A stretch of DNA of 64,000 nucleotides from Colimorpha_A sp045540115 (GTDB lineage Bacteria; Bacillota; Clostridia; Oscillospirales; CAG-272), in assembly GCA_045540115.1 (NCBI GenBank), contig JAZQGR010000075.1:1-64000 (forward strand), written 5' to 3'. The notes under the pieces are model-generated. The model was not told where the DNA came from. It made no database searches and saw nothing but the letters and a program-made list of their open reading frames with translations. Positions within the stretch are counted from its first letter, which is position 1. Every line of letters starts with the position of its first letter. Below, in pieces: positions 7,690 to 15,759 of the stretch. The position numbers and the translations under genes were made by a program.

Positions 7690-8712
7690 ATGGCTGAAAA
7701 AATCGTAAAAACTGACAGTATCGAGCAGACCGCGATGCTATTCGGCGGCCTTGACTGTAATGCAAAAAGAATAGAGGACAGCTTCGGCGTACGCCTTACA
7801 ACGCGTGACAGCGAGATCGCGGGAGGAAGCGTAATTGCCGTAACGGGCAGCGACGAGGTATCGGTTTACAGTGCAACTGAGGCGCTGAAATATCTTCAGA
7901 AGATCGCATCGCTAAATAACAATATTACCTCGCAGAACGTTGATTACGTTATTTCAATGGTGCGTGACGGCAAAAACGAGGAGCTGTCGGGCTTCGACGG
8001 CGACTGTATTTGTATCACGACTCGTGGAAAACCGATAAAGGCAAAGACCGTCGGTCAGAGCAGATACGTTGACCTGATAAAGAAGAATACGATAGTGATG
8101 GGAATAGGCCCCGCAGGAACCGGTAAAACGTTTCTCGCGGTCGCTATGGCGGTAAAGGCGCTTCGCGCAAAGCAGGTAAGCAGAATAATCCTCACCCGTC
8201 CTGCAGTTGAAGCGGGTGAAAAGCTCGGATATCTTCCGGGAGATCTGCAGAATAAGATCGATCCCTATCTCCGCCCTCTTTACGATGCGCTCTTCGAGAT
8301 GCTTGGCTCTGAAAATTATCAGAGAAACGTCGAAAAAGGCGTAATTGAAATTGCTCCGCTTGCTTATATGCGAGGCAGAACGCTTGACGATTCGTTTATT
8401 ATTCTCGACGAAGCGCAGAATACGACGCCCGAGCAGATGAAGATGTTTCTCACCCGACTCGGCTCAAATTCAAAGGCGATAGTAACGGGAGATATTACGC
8501 AGACAGACCTGCCGAGAGGAATGAAAAGCGGTCTTGTTGAGGCGATCCACGTTCTCGACGGTATCGACGACATAGCGATACACCACTTCACAGAGCGCGA
8601 CGTAGTCAGACACCGTCTCGTTCAGCAGATAATACTGGCATACGAAAAGTACGATAAAGAAAGACAGGAAAAGATGAATGAGCGCCAAAGCGGACGTTTT
8701 TACAAGAAATGA
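7690..8712 (+). CDS. phoH: PhoH family ATPase
   Basis: This 340-residue protein has a PhoH-type P-loop ATPase in its second half, Walker A GPAGTGKT (about 139) and Walker B FIILDEAQNTT, with an N-terminal segment that probably binds RNA. PhoH proteins occur next to ybeY in most bacteria and are linked to RNA handling in ribosome maturation, although their exact role is unsettled. It overlaps ybeY by 35 bp. Confidence 0.94.
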   Translation: MAEKIVKTDSIEQTAMLFGGLDCNAKRIEDSFGVRLTTRDSEIAGGSVIAVTGSDEVSVYSATEALKYLQKIASLNNNITSQNVDYVISMVRDGKNEELSGFDGDCICITTRGKPIKAKTVGQSRYVDLIKKNTIVMGIGPAGTGKTFLAVAMAVKALRAKQVSRIILTRPAVEAGEKLGYLPGDLQNKIDPYLRPLYDALFEMLGSENYQRNVEKGVIEIAPLAYMRGRTLDDSFIILDEAQNTTPEQMKMFLTRLGSNSKAIVTGDITQTDLPRGMKSGLVEAIHVLDGIDDIAIHHFTERDVVRHRLVQQIILAYEKYDKERQEKMNERQSGRFYKK

Positions 8713-9151
8713 ACAGAAGATCGAGACGATAACCCCGTCACTTCGCGCCCTGACCCGCCGCGCGGTAAAGGCGGCGCTTGAATACGAAATGGTTGGCTTT
8801 ATCCCGGAGGTCTCGGTCACCTTTACCGATAACGAGGGAATAAGAGAGCTGAACGCCGCTCACAGAAATATCGACCGCGCAACAGACGTGCTTTCCTTTC
8901 CGCTTTTCGAAAAGGAAGAGCTGGCGGATGCAAGTGACGGTGACGCGCTCGGCGATATCGTGATCTCGCTTGAAAGAGCAAGAGAGCAGGCAAACGAGTA
9001 TGGACACTCTTTTGAGCGCGAGGTCGCGTTTCTGACGGTTCATTCAATGCTCCATCTCCTCGGCTACGATCACGAAATATCGGAAGCTGACGAAAAAGAG
9101 ATGTTTTTTAAACAGGAAGAAATACTCAAAACAATAGGATTGGGAAGATAA
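8678..9151 (+). CDS. ybeY: rRNA maturation RNase YbeY
   Basis: YbeY is a zinc-dependent endoribonuclease that helps mature the 3' end of 16S rRNA and supports ribosome quality control. The metal site HSMLHLLGYDH appears near residue 122, in the usual H-x3-H-x5-H form. TDVLSFPL is the second family motif. The length (157) is normal. The start lies inside phoH (35-bp overlap) after AGGAAAAG. It sits between phoH and era, partners in ribosome assembly. Confidence 0.96.
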   Translation: MSAKADVFTRNEQKIETITPSLRALTRRAVKAALEYEMVGFIPEVSVTFTDNEGIRELNAAHRNIDRATDVLSFPLFEKEELADASDGDALGDIVISLERAREQANEYGHSFEREVAFLTVHSMLHLLGYDHEISEADEKEMFFKQEEILKTIGLGR

Positions 9152-9161
9152 GGATATAATT

Positions 9162-10049
9162 ATGAGAACAGGATTTATAGCAATACTCGGACGCCCGAAC
9201 GTCGGAAAATCTACGCTTCTTAACGCAATGCTCGGAGAGAAGATCGCGATCGTATCAAAGAAGCCGCAGACGACAAGAACGCGTATAACGGGCATACTTA
9301 CGCGCGGCGAGGATCAGTTTGTTTTCCTCGATACTCCCGGTATGATAAAGAGCAGAAACAAGCTCGGAGATTATATGGTGAAGACCATCTCGAATACGAT
9401 AGGCGAGGTCGATGCTTGCCTTTTCGTAGTCGAGGCAGGAGTAGCTCCGGGACCGACCGAGAAGAATATTATTGAGAGAATAGGAAAGCGCGAGCTGCCC
9501 GCGATCCTCGTTATAAACAAGACCGATAAGGTAAACGGTGAGGCGGTTGGCGATACGATCATTCAGTATAAGGATCTTTACGACTTCGTCTCGATAGTGC
9601 CGATCTCGGCGCAGAATAATAAGGGCGTTGATACGGTTCTATCCGAAGCCGAGAATTTCCTTTCCGAGGGCGATTGGTTCTTCGGCGAGGATGAGATAAC
9701 CGATCAGCCCGAAAGACAGATCGCATCCGAAATAATAAGAGAAAAGCTCCTCCGCACCCTCGACGATGAGATCCCGCACGGAACTGCCGTTGTTATTGAG
9801 GAATTTAAGGAGGAAGGAAAGCTTCTCCGCATAAGAGCCGAAATATTCTGCGAGCGCGAGGCGCATAAGAGAATCATTATCGGTAAGCAGGGCGCACAGC
9901 TCAAGAAGATCGGAAGCTATGCAAGAGAGGATCTCGAAAGCTTCTTCGGAACGAAGGTATTCCTTGATCTTTGGGTAAAGGTCAAGACTAATTGGCGCGA
10001 CGACGTCGTCAATCTCGGAAACTTCGGCTTTAACAAGAACGATCTTTAA
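9162..10049 (+). CDS. era: GTPase Era
   Basis: Era is an essential GTPase that binds the 3' end of 16S rRNA during 30S assembly. The 295 residues hold the G domain (GRPNVGKST near 10, DTPG near 59, NKTD near 122) and a C-terminal KH RNA-binding domain (RIIIGKQGAQLKKIG near 248). It follows ybeY by 10 bp and recO starts 1 bp after its stop, so the set is one transcript. Confidence 0.97.
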   Translation: MRTGFIAILGRPNVGKSTLLNAMLGEKIAIVSKKPQTTRTRITGILTRGEDQFVFLDTPGMIKSRNKLGDYMVKTISNTIGEVDACLFVVEAGVAPGPTEKNIIERIGKRELPAILVINKTDKVNGEAVGDTIIQYKDLYDFVSIVPISAQNNKGVDTVLSEAENFLSEGDWFFGEDEITDQPERQIASEIIREKLLRTLDDEIPHGTAVVIEEFKEEGKLLRIRAEIFCEREAHKRIIIGKQGAQLKKIGSYAREDLESFFGTKVFLDLWVKVKTNWRDDVVNLGNFGFNKNDL

Positions 10050-10050
10050 T

Positions 10051-10848
10051 ATGAAACAAGAGTTAACGAGTTTTCCCGCGCTCGTAATACGCGAAAGCGA
10101 TTACGGTGAAAACGATAAGCTGCTGACGCTTCTGACTGCTGAAAAGGGAAGAATGACTGTGCTTTTCAAGGGCGGAAAGAGCCTGAAAAACAAGAACAGC
10201 GCGTCAAGCCAGCTCCTATGCTACAGTGAATTTACCGTCAAGGAGCGTAACGGATTCTATACGCTCTCCGAGGCGGCGCTGATACAGCAGTTTTTCGAGC
10301 TTCGATCTTCACTTGACCGCTTCGCGCTTTCGCAGTATATAGCAGACGTTTGCGGCGAGGTCAGCGTTGAAAACGAGAACGGCGAGGAAACTCTTTCGCT
10401 TGCCCTGAATACGCTTTATATGCTTTGCCGCGAGGATACCGATACCGATTTTATAAAGGCGGTGTTTGAGCTTCGCTGTATGGCGCTGAACGGCTTTTGT
10501 CCTGACCTCACCGCTTGCCCCCTCTGCGGAAAGCAGGAGAGCGATATATTTTATCTCGACGTGATGAACGGCTCGCTTCGCTGCGGAGACTGCTTCGGAT
10601 CTGACGAGGATATTGAGCTTCGAAAAAGCGAAGGACAAGCGCTGATGATAATTCCGCTTTCTCGCTCTGTTCTTGCCGCGATGCGATACGTTATCGGCTC
10701 GCCGAGCAAGAGAATTTTTTCATTCAAGCTTGAAGACGATGAGCTTGAGCAGTTTTGCCGCGTTTGCGAAAGATATTTAACGAATCACCTTGAACGCGGC
10801 TTCAAAACACTTGATTTTTACAAAAACATAAAGAAACTGGATATATAA
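10051..10848 (+). CDS. recO: DNA repair protein RecO
   Basis: RecO helps load RecA onto SSB-coated single-stranded DNA. The 265-residue protein has the N-terminal OB fold (VIRESDYGENDKLLTLLT), a helical middle part, and a zinc finger with CPLC near residue 154 and CGDC near 176. The usual era-recO order is kept. A nearly unspaced junction with era suggests coupled translation. Confidence 0.93.
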   Translation: MKQELTSFPALVIRESDYGENDKLLTLLTAEKGRMTVLFKGGKSLKNKNSASSQLLCYSEFTVKERNGFYTLSEAALIQQFFELRSSLDRFALSQYIADVCGEVSVENENGEETLSLALNTLYMLCREDTDTDFIKAVFELRCMALNGFCPDLTACPLCGKQESDIFYLDVMNGSLRCGDCFGSDEDIELRKSEGQALMIIPLSRSVLAAMRYVIGSPSKRIFSFKLEDDELEQFCRVCERYLTNHLERGFKTLDFYKNIKKLDI

Positions 10849-10858
10849 GGATAAAACA

Positions 10859-13258
10859 ATGTCAAACTTTTCAAAGGCGATAAAGACCCTTGAATTTGAT
10901 AAGATACTGTCAATGCTCGTGGATTGCTCGCCGACAGACGGCGCACGGGCGCTTTCTGCGCGCCTGACGCCCGACAGCGACGCTTATATGATAAGAAAGC
11001 GCCTTTCTATGACGACGGACGCGAAGAATATGATCGCCGCAAAGGGCTTTCCGTCGTTTGGCTCGGTCCGTGACGTTACCGACGCGATAGAAAGAGCCGA
11101 AAAGGGCGGAACGATGAGCACAAAGGATCTTCTTGATACCGCCGCGCTTATGGCGTCAAGCAGACACCTTTACGATTATTATTTCGGCGACCGTAACGAT
11201 ATAAACGCATATCCGTCACTGAATGAGCATTTTGCGCGTCTCATGACCGACAGGATGCTTGAAAATAAGATAACGAAGACTGTTATCGCCGAGGATATGA
11301 TCGCTGACGAGGCGTCGCCCGAGCTTTCGGATATAAGAAGAAAAATCAAATCTGAAAACAACAAGATCAAGGAAAGTCTTAATAAATACGTAAGCGGAGC
11401 TTACGGAAAATATCTTCAGGAAAACATAGTAACACAGCGTAACGGCAGATACGTTGTTCCCGTCAAGGCGGAGTATAAAAATGAGATCAAGGGACTCGTT
11501 CACGACACCTCTGCGTCGGGCGCAACGCTCTTTATAGAGCCGCTTTCGGTCGTTGACGCGAACAACGAGCTTCGCGCGCTCGAAAGCCGCGAAAAGCACG
11601 AAATTGAGAGAATACTCTCGGAGCTTTCTGCAATGTGTGCAGAGCAAAGCTCAGTCATTATCGGCAATTATCACGTGCTTACCGAGCTCGGATTCATATT
11701 CGCGAAGGGTGAGCTTTCGTACAGATTGAACGCAACCGAGCCGAAAATCGTTGACGGCAACTCGCGCCTTAGCTATAAAAAAGCAAGGCACCCGCTTATT
11801 GACAAAAAGAAGGTCGTCCCGATCTCGGTCGAGCTCGGATACGATTACGATACTATGATTGTTACAGGCCCGAATACGGGCGGTAAGACCGTCTGTATGA
11901 AGACAGTCGGACTGCTTACACTTATGGCGCACGCAGGGCTTCATATACCCTGTGAGGACGGAGCGGAGCTATCCGTATTTGATTCCGTACTTGCCGATAT
12001 AGGGGACGAGCAGAGCATCGAGCAGTCGCTTTCGACCTTCTCGTCACACATGGTAAATATCGTTGATATACTTGACAGCGTTACCGACCGATCTCTCGTT
12101 CTTCTCGATGAGCTTGGCGCAGGAACCGACCCGACGGAGGGCGCGGCGCTCGCTATGGCGATAATCGGAAAGGTGCGCTCCTTTGGAGCTCTTTGCTGTG
12201 CAACAACTCACTACGCGGAAATAAAGGCATACGCGCTCGAAACAGAGGGTGTAACTAACGCATCGTGCGAGTTCGATATCGAAACTCTGCGCCCGACCTA
12301 CCGACTGATAATTGGCACCCCCGGTAAATCTAACGCCTTTGCGATTTCGCGCAAGCTCGGTATCTCTGAGGATATTATATCGGCGGCGGAGGCAAAGATC
12401 TCGACCGACGATAAGCGTTTTGAAAAGGTCATAGAAGAGCTTGAAGCCCGCCGAATCGAGGCGGAGCGCGAGCGCGACGCGGCACTGCGTGAGCGTGCGG
12501 AATTTGAAAAATACCGCGACGAGCAGGAAAAGGCGATGAGATCACGTCTGCTTGCCTCGGAAAAGCAGCTTGAAAAGAATATCGAAAAGGCGGAGCAGAT
12601 AATAACGAGCGCGAAGATAACGAGCGAATACGTTATGGACGAGCTTGAAAAGATCAAGCGCCAGAAGGATAAGGAAAGCTTCGGCGCGAAGCTTGAAGCG
12701 GGACGCCGCGATATCAGAAAGACGCTTCGCGATGCCTCGGACAGCGTTAATCCCGTTCAGGATGGCGGAAACGAAGACTACGAGCTGCCAAGACCTCTTA
12801 AAAAGGGTGACACGGTGAAGATTGTCAACCTTGGTCAGGAGGGAATGCTGACCGCAGATCCGGATAAAAACGGTAACGTAACGGTTCAGGTCGGCTTCAT
12901 GAATATCAGAAGCAATCTGAAGAATTTGCAGCTGATCGAAGAAGCGGTGCAGGTCACGACCGCCGATAAAAAGCGTATCGCCGCATCGAAGTATCAGGCA
13001 ACGCTCAATAAGACGTTCACCTCATCGCTTGACCTGCGCGGTCAGTACGGAGATGACGCATGGTTCATGACCGATAAGTACCTCGACGAGGCAATTATGG
13101 CGAATATAAAGAGCGTTACGCTCATACACGGTAAAGGCACAGGCGCACTTCGTGACGCGCTTAAAAGACACCTTAAAAACGATCCGCGCGTAAAAAGCTT
13201 CCGCGCCGGCATTTACGGCGAGGGCGACGGCGGAGTTACCGTTGTTGAATTGAAATAG
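10859..13258 (+). CDS. mutS2: Endonuclease MutS2 (Smr domain)
   Basis: MutS2 (799 residues, full length) lacks mismatch recognition. In different bacteria it suppresses homologous recombination or rescues collided ribosomes. The MutS-type ATPase has Walker A GPNTGGKT near residue 340 and Walker B LVLLDELGAGTDP near 415. A long charged coiled coil (about 515-620) follows, then a KOW-like segment, and finally a C-terminal Smr nuclease domain with LDLRG and HGKGTGALR. It is the last gene of the yqfC operon and is followed by a strong terminator. It differs from the tandem MutS-like pair at 36275-39228 in keeping a normal DE Walker B. Confidence 0.96.
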   Translation: MSNFSKAIKTLEFDKILSMLVDCSPTDGARALSARLTPDSDAYMIRKRLSMTTDAKNMIAAKGFPSFGSVRDVTDAIERAEKGGTMSTKDLLDTAALMASSRHLYDYYFGDRNDINAYPSLNEHFARLMTDRMLENKITKTVIAEDMIADEASPELSDIRRKIKSENNKIKESLNKYVSGAYGKYLQENIVTQRNGRYVVPVKAEYKNEIKGLVHDTSASGATLFIEPLSVVDANNELRALESREKHEIERILSELSAMCAEQSSVIIGNYHVLTELGFIFAKGELSYRLNATEPKIVDGNSRLSYKKARHPLIDKKKVVPISVELGYDYDTMIVTGPNTGGKTVCMKTVGLLTLMAHAGLHIPCEDGAELSVFDSVLADIGDEQSIEQSLSTFSSHMVNIVDILDSVTDRSLVLLDELGAGTDPTEGAALAMAIIGKVRSFGALCCATTHYAEIKAYALETEGVTNASCEFDIETLRPTYRLIIGTPGKSNAFAISRKLGISEDIISAAEAKISTDDKRFEKVIEELEARRIEAERERDAALRERAEFEKYRDEQEKAMRSRLLASEKQLEKNIEKAEQIITSAKITSEYVMDELEKIKRQKDKESFGAKLEAGRRDIRKTLRDASDSVNPVQDGGNEDYELPRPLKKGDTVKIVNLGQEGMLTADPDKNGNVTVQVGFMNIRSNLKNLQLIEEAVQVTTADKKRIAASKYQATLNKTFTSSLDLRGQYGDDAWFMTDKYLDEAIMANIKSVTLIHGKGTGALRDALKRHLKNDPRVKSFRAGIYGEGDGGVTVVELK

Positions 13259-13260
13259 CG

Positions 13261-13286
13261 AAAGCAGAGCGAAAGCTCTGCTTTTT
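13261..13286. terminator. Terminator after mutS2
   Basis: AAAGCAGAGC, loop GAAA, GCTCTGCTTT, then a T run. It lies 2 bp before the converging AraC-type gene and can serve both. Confidence 0.9.
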
Positions 13287-13287
13287 A

Positions 13288-14085
13288 TTATTGTTTATTC
13301 TTTTTTCTGTACTCAAGCGGAGTTATACCGTATTCCTTTTTGAATACTCTGGCGAAATTCTCCTGCGGAATGCCTACCGATTCCGCAATGCTTCCGACAG
13401 AAGCCGACGTGTCCTCAAGGAGCGCCTTTGCCTTTTTCAGCTTGAATGAGGAGAGATATTCGTGAGGGGAAAGTCCAAGCTTTGATTTGAAGAGTGTCGA
13501 AAAATACGCGCGCTCAAGCCCCGTTGCCTCGGCAATATCGCTGACGGTATAAAGCTCATTGAACCTTGATTCGATAATTCCGAGCGCCTTGTCGATCCAT
13601 TCGTCGCTCGATGCCTGTATTCTTTTGTCTTTATAAAGGATACTGAGAAACTCATAGACACATCCCGTCAGCCGAAGGCTTCTTCCGCCCTCCTGGGACT
13701 CCCATATTTTGAACATTTTTTCAAGGCAGGAGTAAAGCTCGTTGAAGACCTCGGGAGGAGCAAAGGGCGTGCTTGACGTGATCCCCGCCTTTTTTAGATA
13801 TCTTCCGACCGCAACTCCGCCGACGGTACACCATATTCCTTGACGCGGATCCTCAAAGTCTGCGGTATGAATGATGGAATCGCCGGGCAGAAGAATATAG
13901 CAGTCTCCCGCCTTGACGGGGAATTTCTTGCCGTTTATGATTACTGAGCCGCCGCCTTTTACGCAGGTCTCGAAAACGTAGACATTTCTTACAACAGGTC
14001 CGTAAACTATACCGGGAGGAAGGTCGGTTTCATTCTCACAGTAGAGCACGACGGGCTCGTCGGTTTTGATTCTCAGTGAACTCAT
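13288..14085 (-). CDS. AraC family transcriptional regulator
   Basis: This 265-residue regulator has an N-terminal cupin-like sensor domain (VKAGDCYILLPGDS near residue 55) and a C-terminal pair of AraC-type helix-turn-helix motifs (about 165-262), ending in the typical FARVFKKEYGITPLEYRK. The start is taken as the ATG at 14085, 6 bp after AGGTG. The GTG at 14094 overlaps that site. It is divergent from a Gfo/Idh/MocA dehydrogenase and probably controls it in response to a sugar or related ligand; this is inferred from position only. Confidence 0.9.
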   Translation of the reverse strand: MSSLRIKTDEPVVLYCENETDLPPGIVYGPVVRNVYVFETCVKGGGSVIINGKKFPVKAGDCYILLPGDSIIHTADFEDPRQGIWCTVGGVAVGRYLKKAGITSSTPFAPPEVFNELYSCLEKMFKIWESQEGGRSLRLTGCVYEFLSILYKDKRIQASSDEWIDKALGIIESRFNELYTVSDIAEATGLERAYFSTLFKSKLGLSPHEYLSSFKLKKAKALLEDTSASVGSIAESVGIPQENFARVFKKEYGITPLEYRKKNKQ

Positions 14086-14134
14086 AAAAAACACCTATCA
14101 AACAAATTGAAGAAAACAACAAACAAATTCCTGT

Positions 14135-14163
14135 TGTATGGTTTCTCGATATTTGCTATCATT
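14135..14163 (+). promoter_or_regulatory. Promoter of the Gfo/Idh/MocA gene
   Basis: TTGTAT, 17 bp, TATCAT (5 of 6 at the -10), about 30 bp before the ATG. Confidence 0.55.
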
Positions 14164-14194
14164 ATAACATAAAATTCCGAAAGGAGCAATAGAA

Positions 14195-15208
14195 ATGTCA
14201 AAAAACAATTTGAATATTGCAGTAATCGGCTGCAGCGGAATGGCAAGAAGGCATATGGAAGGCGTTATCAAGAGAGAGGGGGCAACTCTTTACGCAATTT
14301 GCGACAACGCGACAGATGACCGCCTTGTTAAATGCAAAGAGGATTATAACGTTCCAATCGCGGTTACAGACTATCGCGAGCTTGTGAACGATCCAAATGT
14401 TGATGCGGCAGTAATTGTCACACCCGATATGTGTCATCTTGAAATGACCGTGGCGTTTCTTCGTGCAGGCAAGGACGTTCTTTGCGAGAAGCCGATGGCG
14501 CTCACCGTAGAGGAATGCACCGAGATGAGACGTGCCGAAAAGGAGAGCGGCAGACGACTTATGATCGGTCAGGTGTGCAGATATACTCCCGCATTCGTTA
14601 TGGCAAAGGAGCTCGTTGAATCGGGAAGGATCGGTGAGCTTTTCTTCGTTGAGAGCGAGTACGCACATAATTACATCAATAGCCGCGGATATAATAGCTG
14701 GCGCGTTTGCCCCGAGCGCGAGGGCTTTATTGGCGGAGGATGCCATGCTGTAGACCTTCTTCGCTGGATCGCGGGAAATCCGACCGAGGTCTACGCTCAC
14801 GCAAATCACAAGAACCTCACCGACTGGCCCGTAAACGACAGCACCATCGCAATTTATAAATTCCCGAATGACGTAATGGGAAAGGTATTCGCTTCGATAG
14901 GCTGCAAGAGAAATTACACAATGAGATCTGTATTCTACGGAACCGAGGGTACGATCATTTGCGATAATAAGTCGCCAACACTCACACTCTTCGAAGGCAA
15001 GGATTACACGGCTCCAAAGGAGCTCCCCGTTGATATAAACGACCATAATATCACGGCAGAGATCGACGCATTCATTACGTCGCTTATTGAAGATAAGGAG
15101 ATCCTTGTCAGCTCCGCCGAGGGCGCATATACCGTTTCGGTTTGTTGTGCGACAGTCGAGTCTGCGGCAAAGGGCAAGCCTATAGATATAGTATATCCCG
15201 AGGTGTAA
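14195..15208 (+). CDS. Gfo/Idh/MocA family NAD(P)-dependent oxidoreductase
   Basis: This 337-residue dehydrogenase has an N-terminal Rossmann fold (VIGCSGMARRHMEGV near residue 10), the family's catalytic-site motif DVLCEKPMALT (about 92), and a C-terminal substrate domain containing GGGCHAVDLLRWI. Such enzymes oxidise or reduce sugars, inositols and related polyols using NAD(P). The substrate is unknown here. The start follows AAAGGAG. It is divergent from an AraC-type regulator and ends at a terminator shared with the converging GNAT gene. Confidence 0.9.
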   Translation: MSKNNLNIAVIGCSGMARRHMEGVIKREGATLYAICDNATDDRLVKCKEDYNVPIAVTDYRELVNDPNVDAAVIVTPDMCHLEMTVAFLRAGKDVLCEKPMALTVEECTEMRRAEKESGRRLMIGQVCRYTPAFVMAKELVESGRIGELFFVESEYAHNYINSRGYNSWRVCPEREGFIGGGCHAVDLLRWIAGNPTEVYAHANHKNLTDWPVNDSTIAIYKFPNDVMGKVFASIGCKRNYTMRSVFYGTEGTIICDNKSPTLTLFEGKDYTAPKELPVDINDHNITAEIDAFITSLIEDKEILVSSAEGAYTVSVCCATVESAAKGKPIDIVYPEV

Positions 15209-15228
15209 AACTTAACTAATTGATAGAA

Positions 15229-15267
15229 GAATCCCCCGACAGATAATGTCTGTCGGGGGATTCTGTT
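15229..15267. terminator. Bidirectional terminator
   Basis: A 15-bp stem (GAATCCCCCGACAGA with TCTGTCGGGGGATTC, loop TAATG) lies between converging genes, with moderate T tracts on both sides. Confidence 0.85.
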
Positions 15268-15758
15268 TATAATTTGTAGACTGGGTCATCGCCGTCTTTT
15301 TCATTTGATTTTTCAAAACCGAGCGAGGTATACAGGTTTTGCGCCTTGATGTTGCTTTCTTCCGTTGCAAGCTTTATCGGAATAGCGGGGCTGGCTTCCT
15401 TTAATATTTGGATAGCCAAGCTGGCTGCAGCCTTGCCGTAGCCCTTGTCTTGTTGGCGTTTGTCGACAAAGTAGCTCCACGTGTAAGCATCACTGCCTAA
15501 CCACTTGCCGAAACATATATAACCAATACGATCATTACTTTTATTGTATATTATACATGGGTAAAAATCGTCACGGAACAAATACGCTCTGCCGACAGAA
15601 AACCAAATGGGGCTTACAAGGTCCCTTTGTTCATCAGTTAACTCGCATTCGTGTGCAGCATATATCAGATCTGCTTCGGTTTCAAGCGGTTTAATTTTAA
15701 CACGCTCATTTTCCCAATGATCGGGTGCGACTCTTTCAAGATCGGTGCGCAGTGACAT
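15267..15758 (-). CDS. GNAT family N-acetyltransferase
   Basis: This 163-residue GNAT-fold enzyme would transfer an acetyl group from acetyl-CoA to an unknown amine. The acetyl-CoA loop (DKRQQDKGYGKAAAS, near residue 112) and the C-terminal EESNIKAQNLYTSLGFEKS are typical. I start it at the ATG at 15758, placed 8 bp after GAGGAG and one base beyond the ftsK stop. An upstream in-frame GTG would overlap ftsK and lacks a site. It is the last gene of the uppP-ftsK unit. Confidence 0.85.
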   Translation of the reverse strand: MSLRTDLERVAPDHWENERVKIKPLETEADLIYAAHECELTDEQRDLVSPIWFSVGRAYLFRDDFYPCIIYNKSNDRIGYICFGKWLGSDAYTWSYFVDKRQQDKGYGKAAASLAIQILKEASPAIPIKLATEESNIKAQNLYTSLGFEKSNEKDGDDPVYKL

Positions 15759-15759
15759 A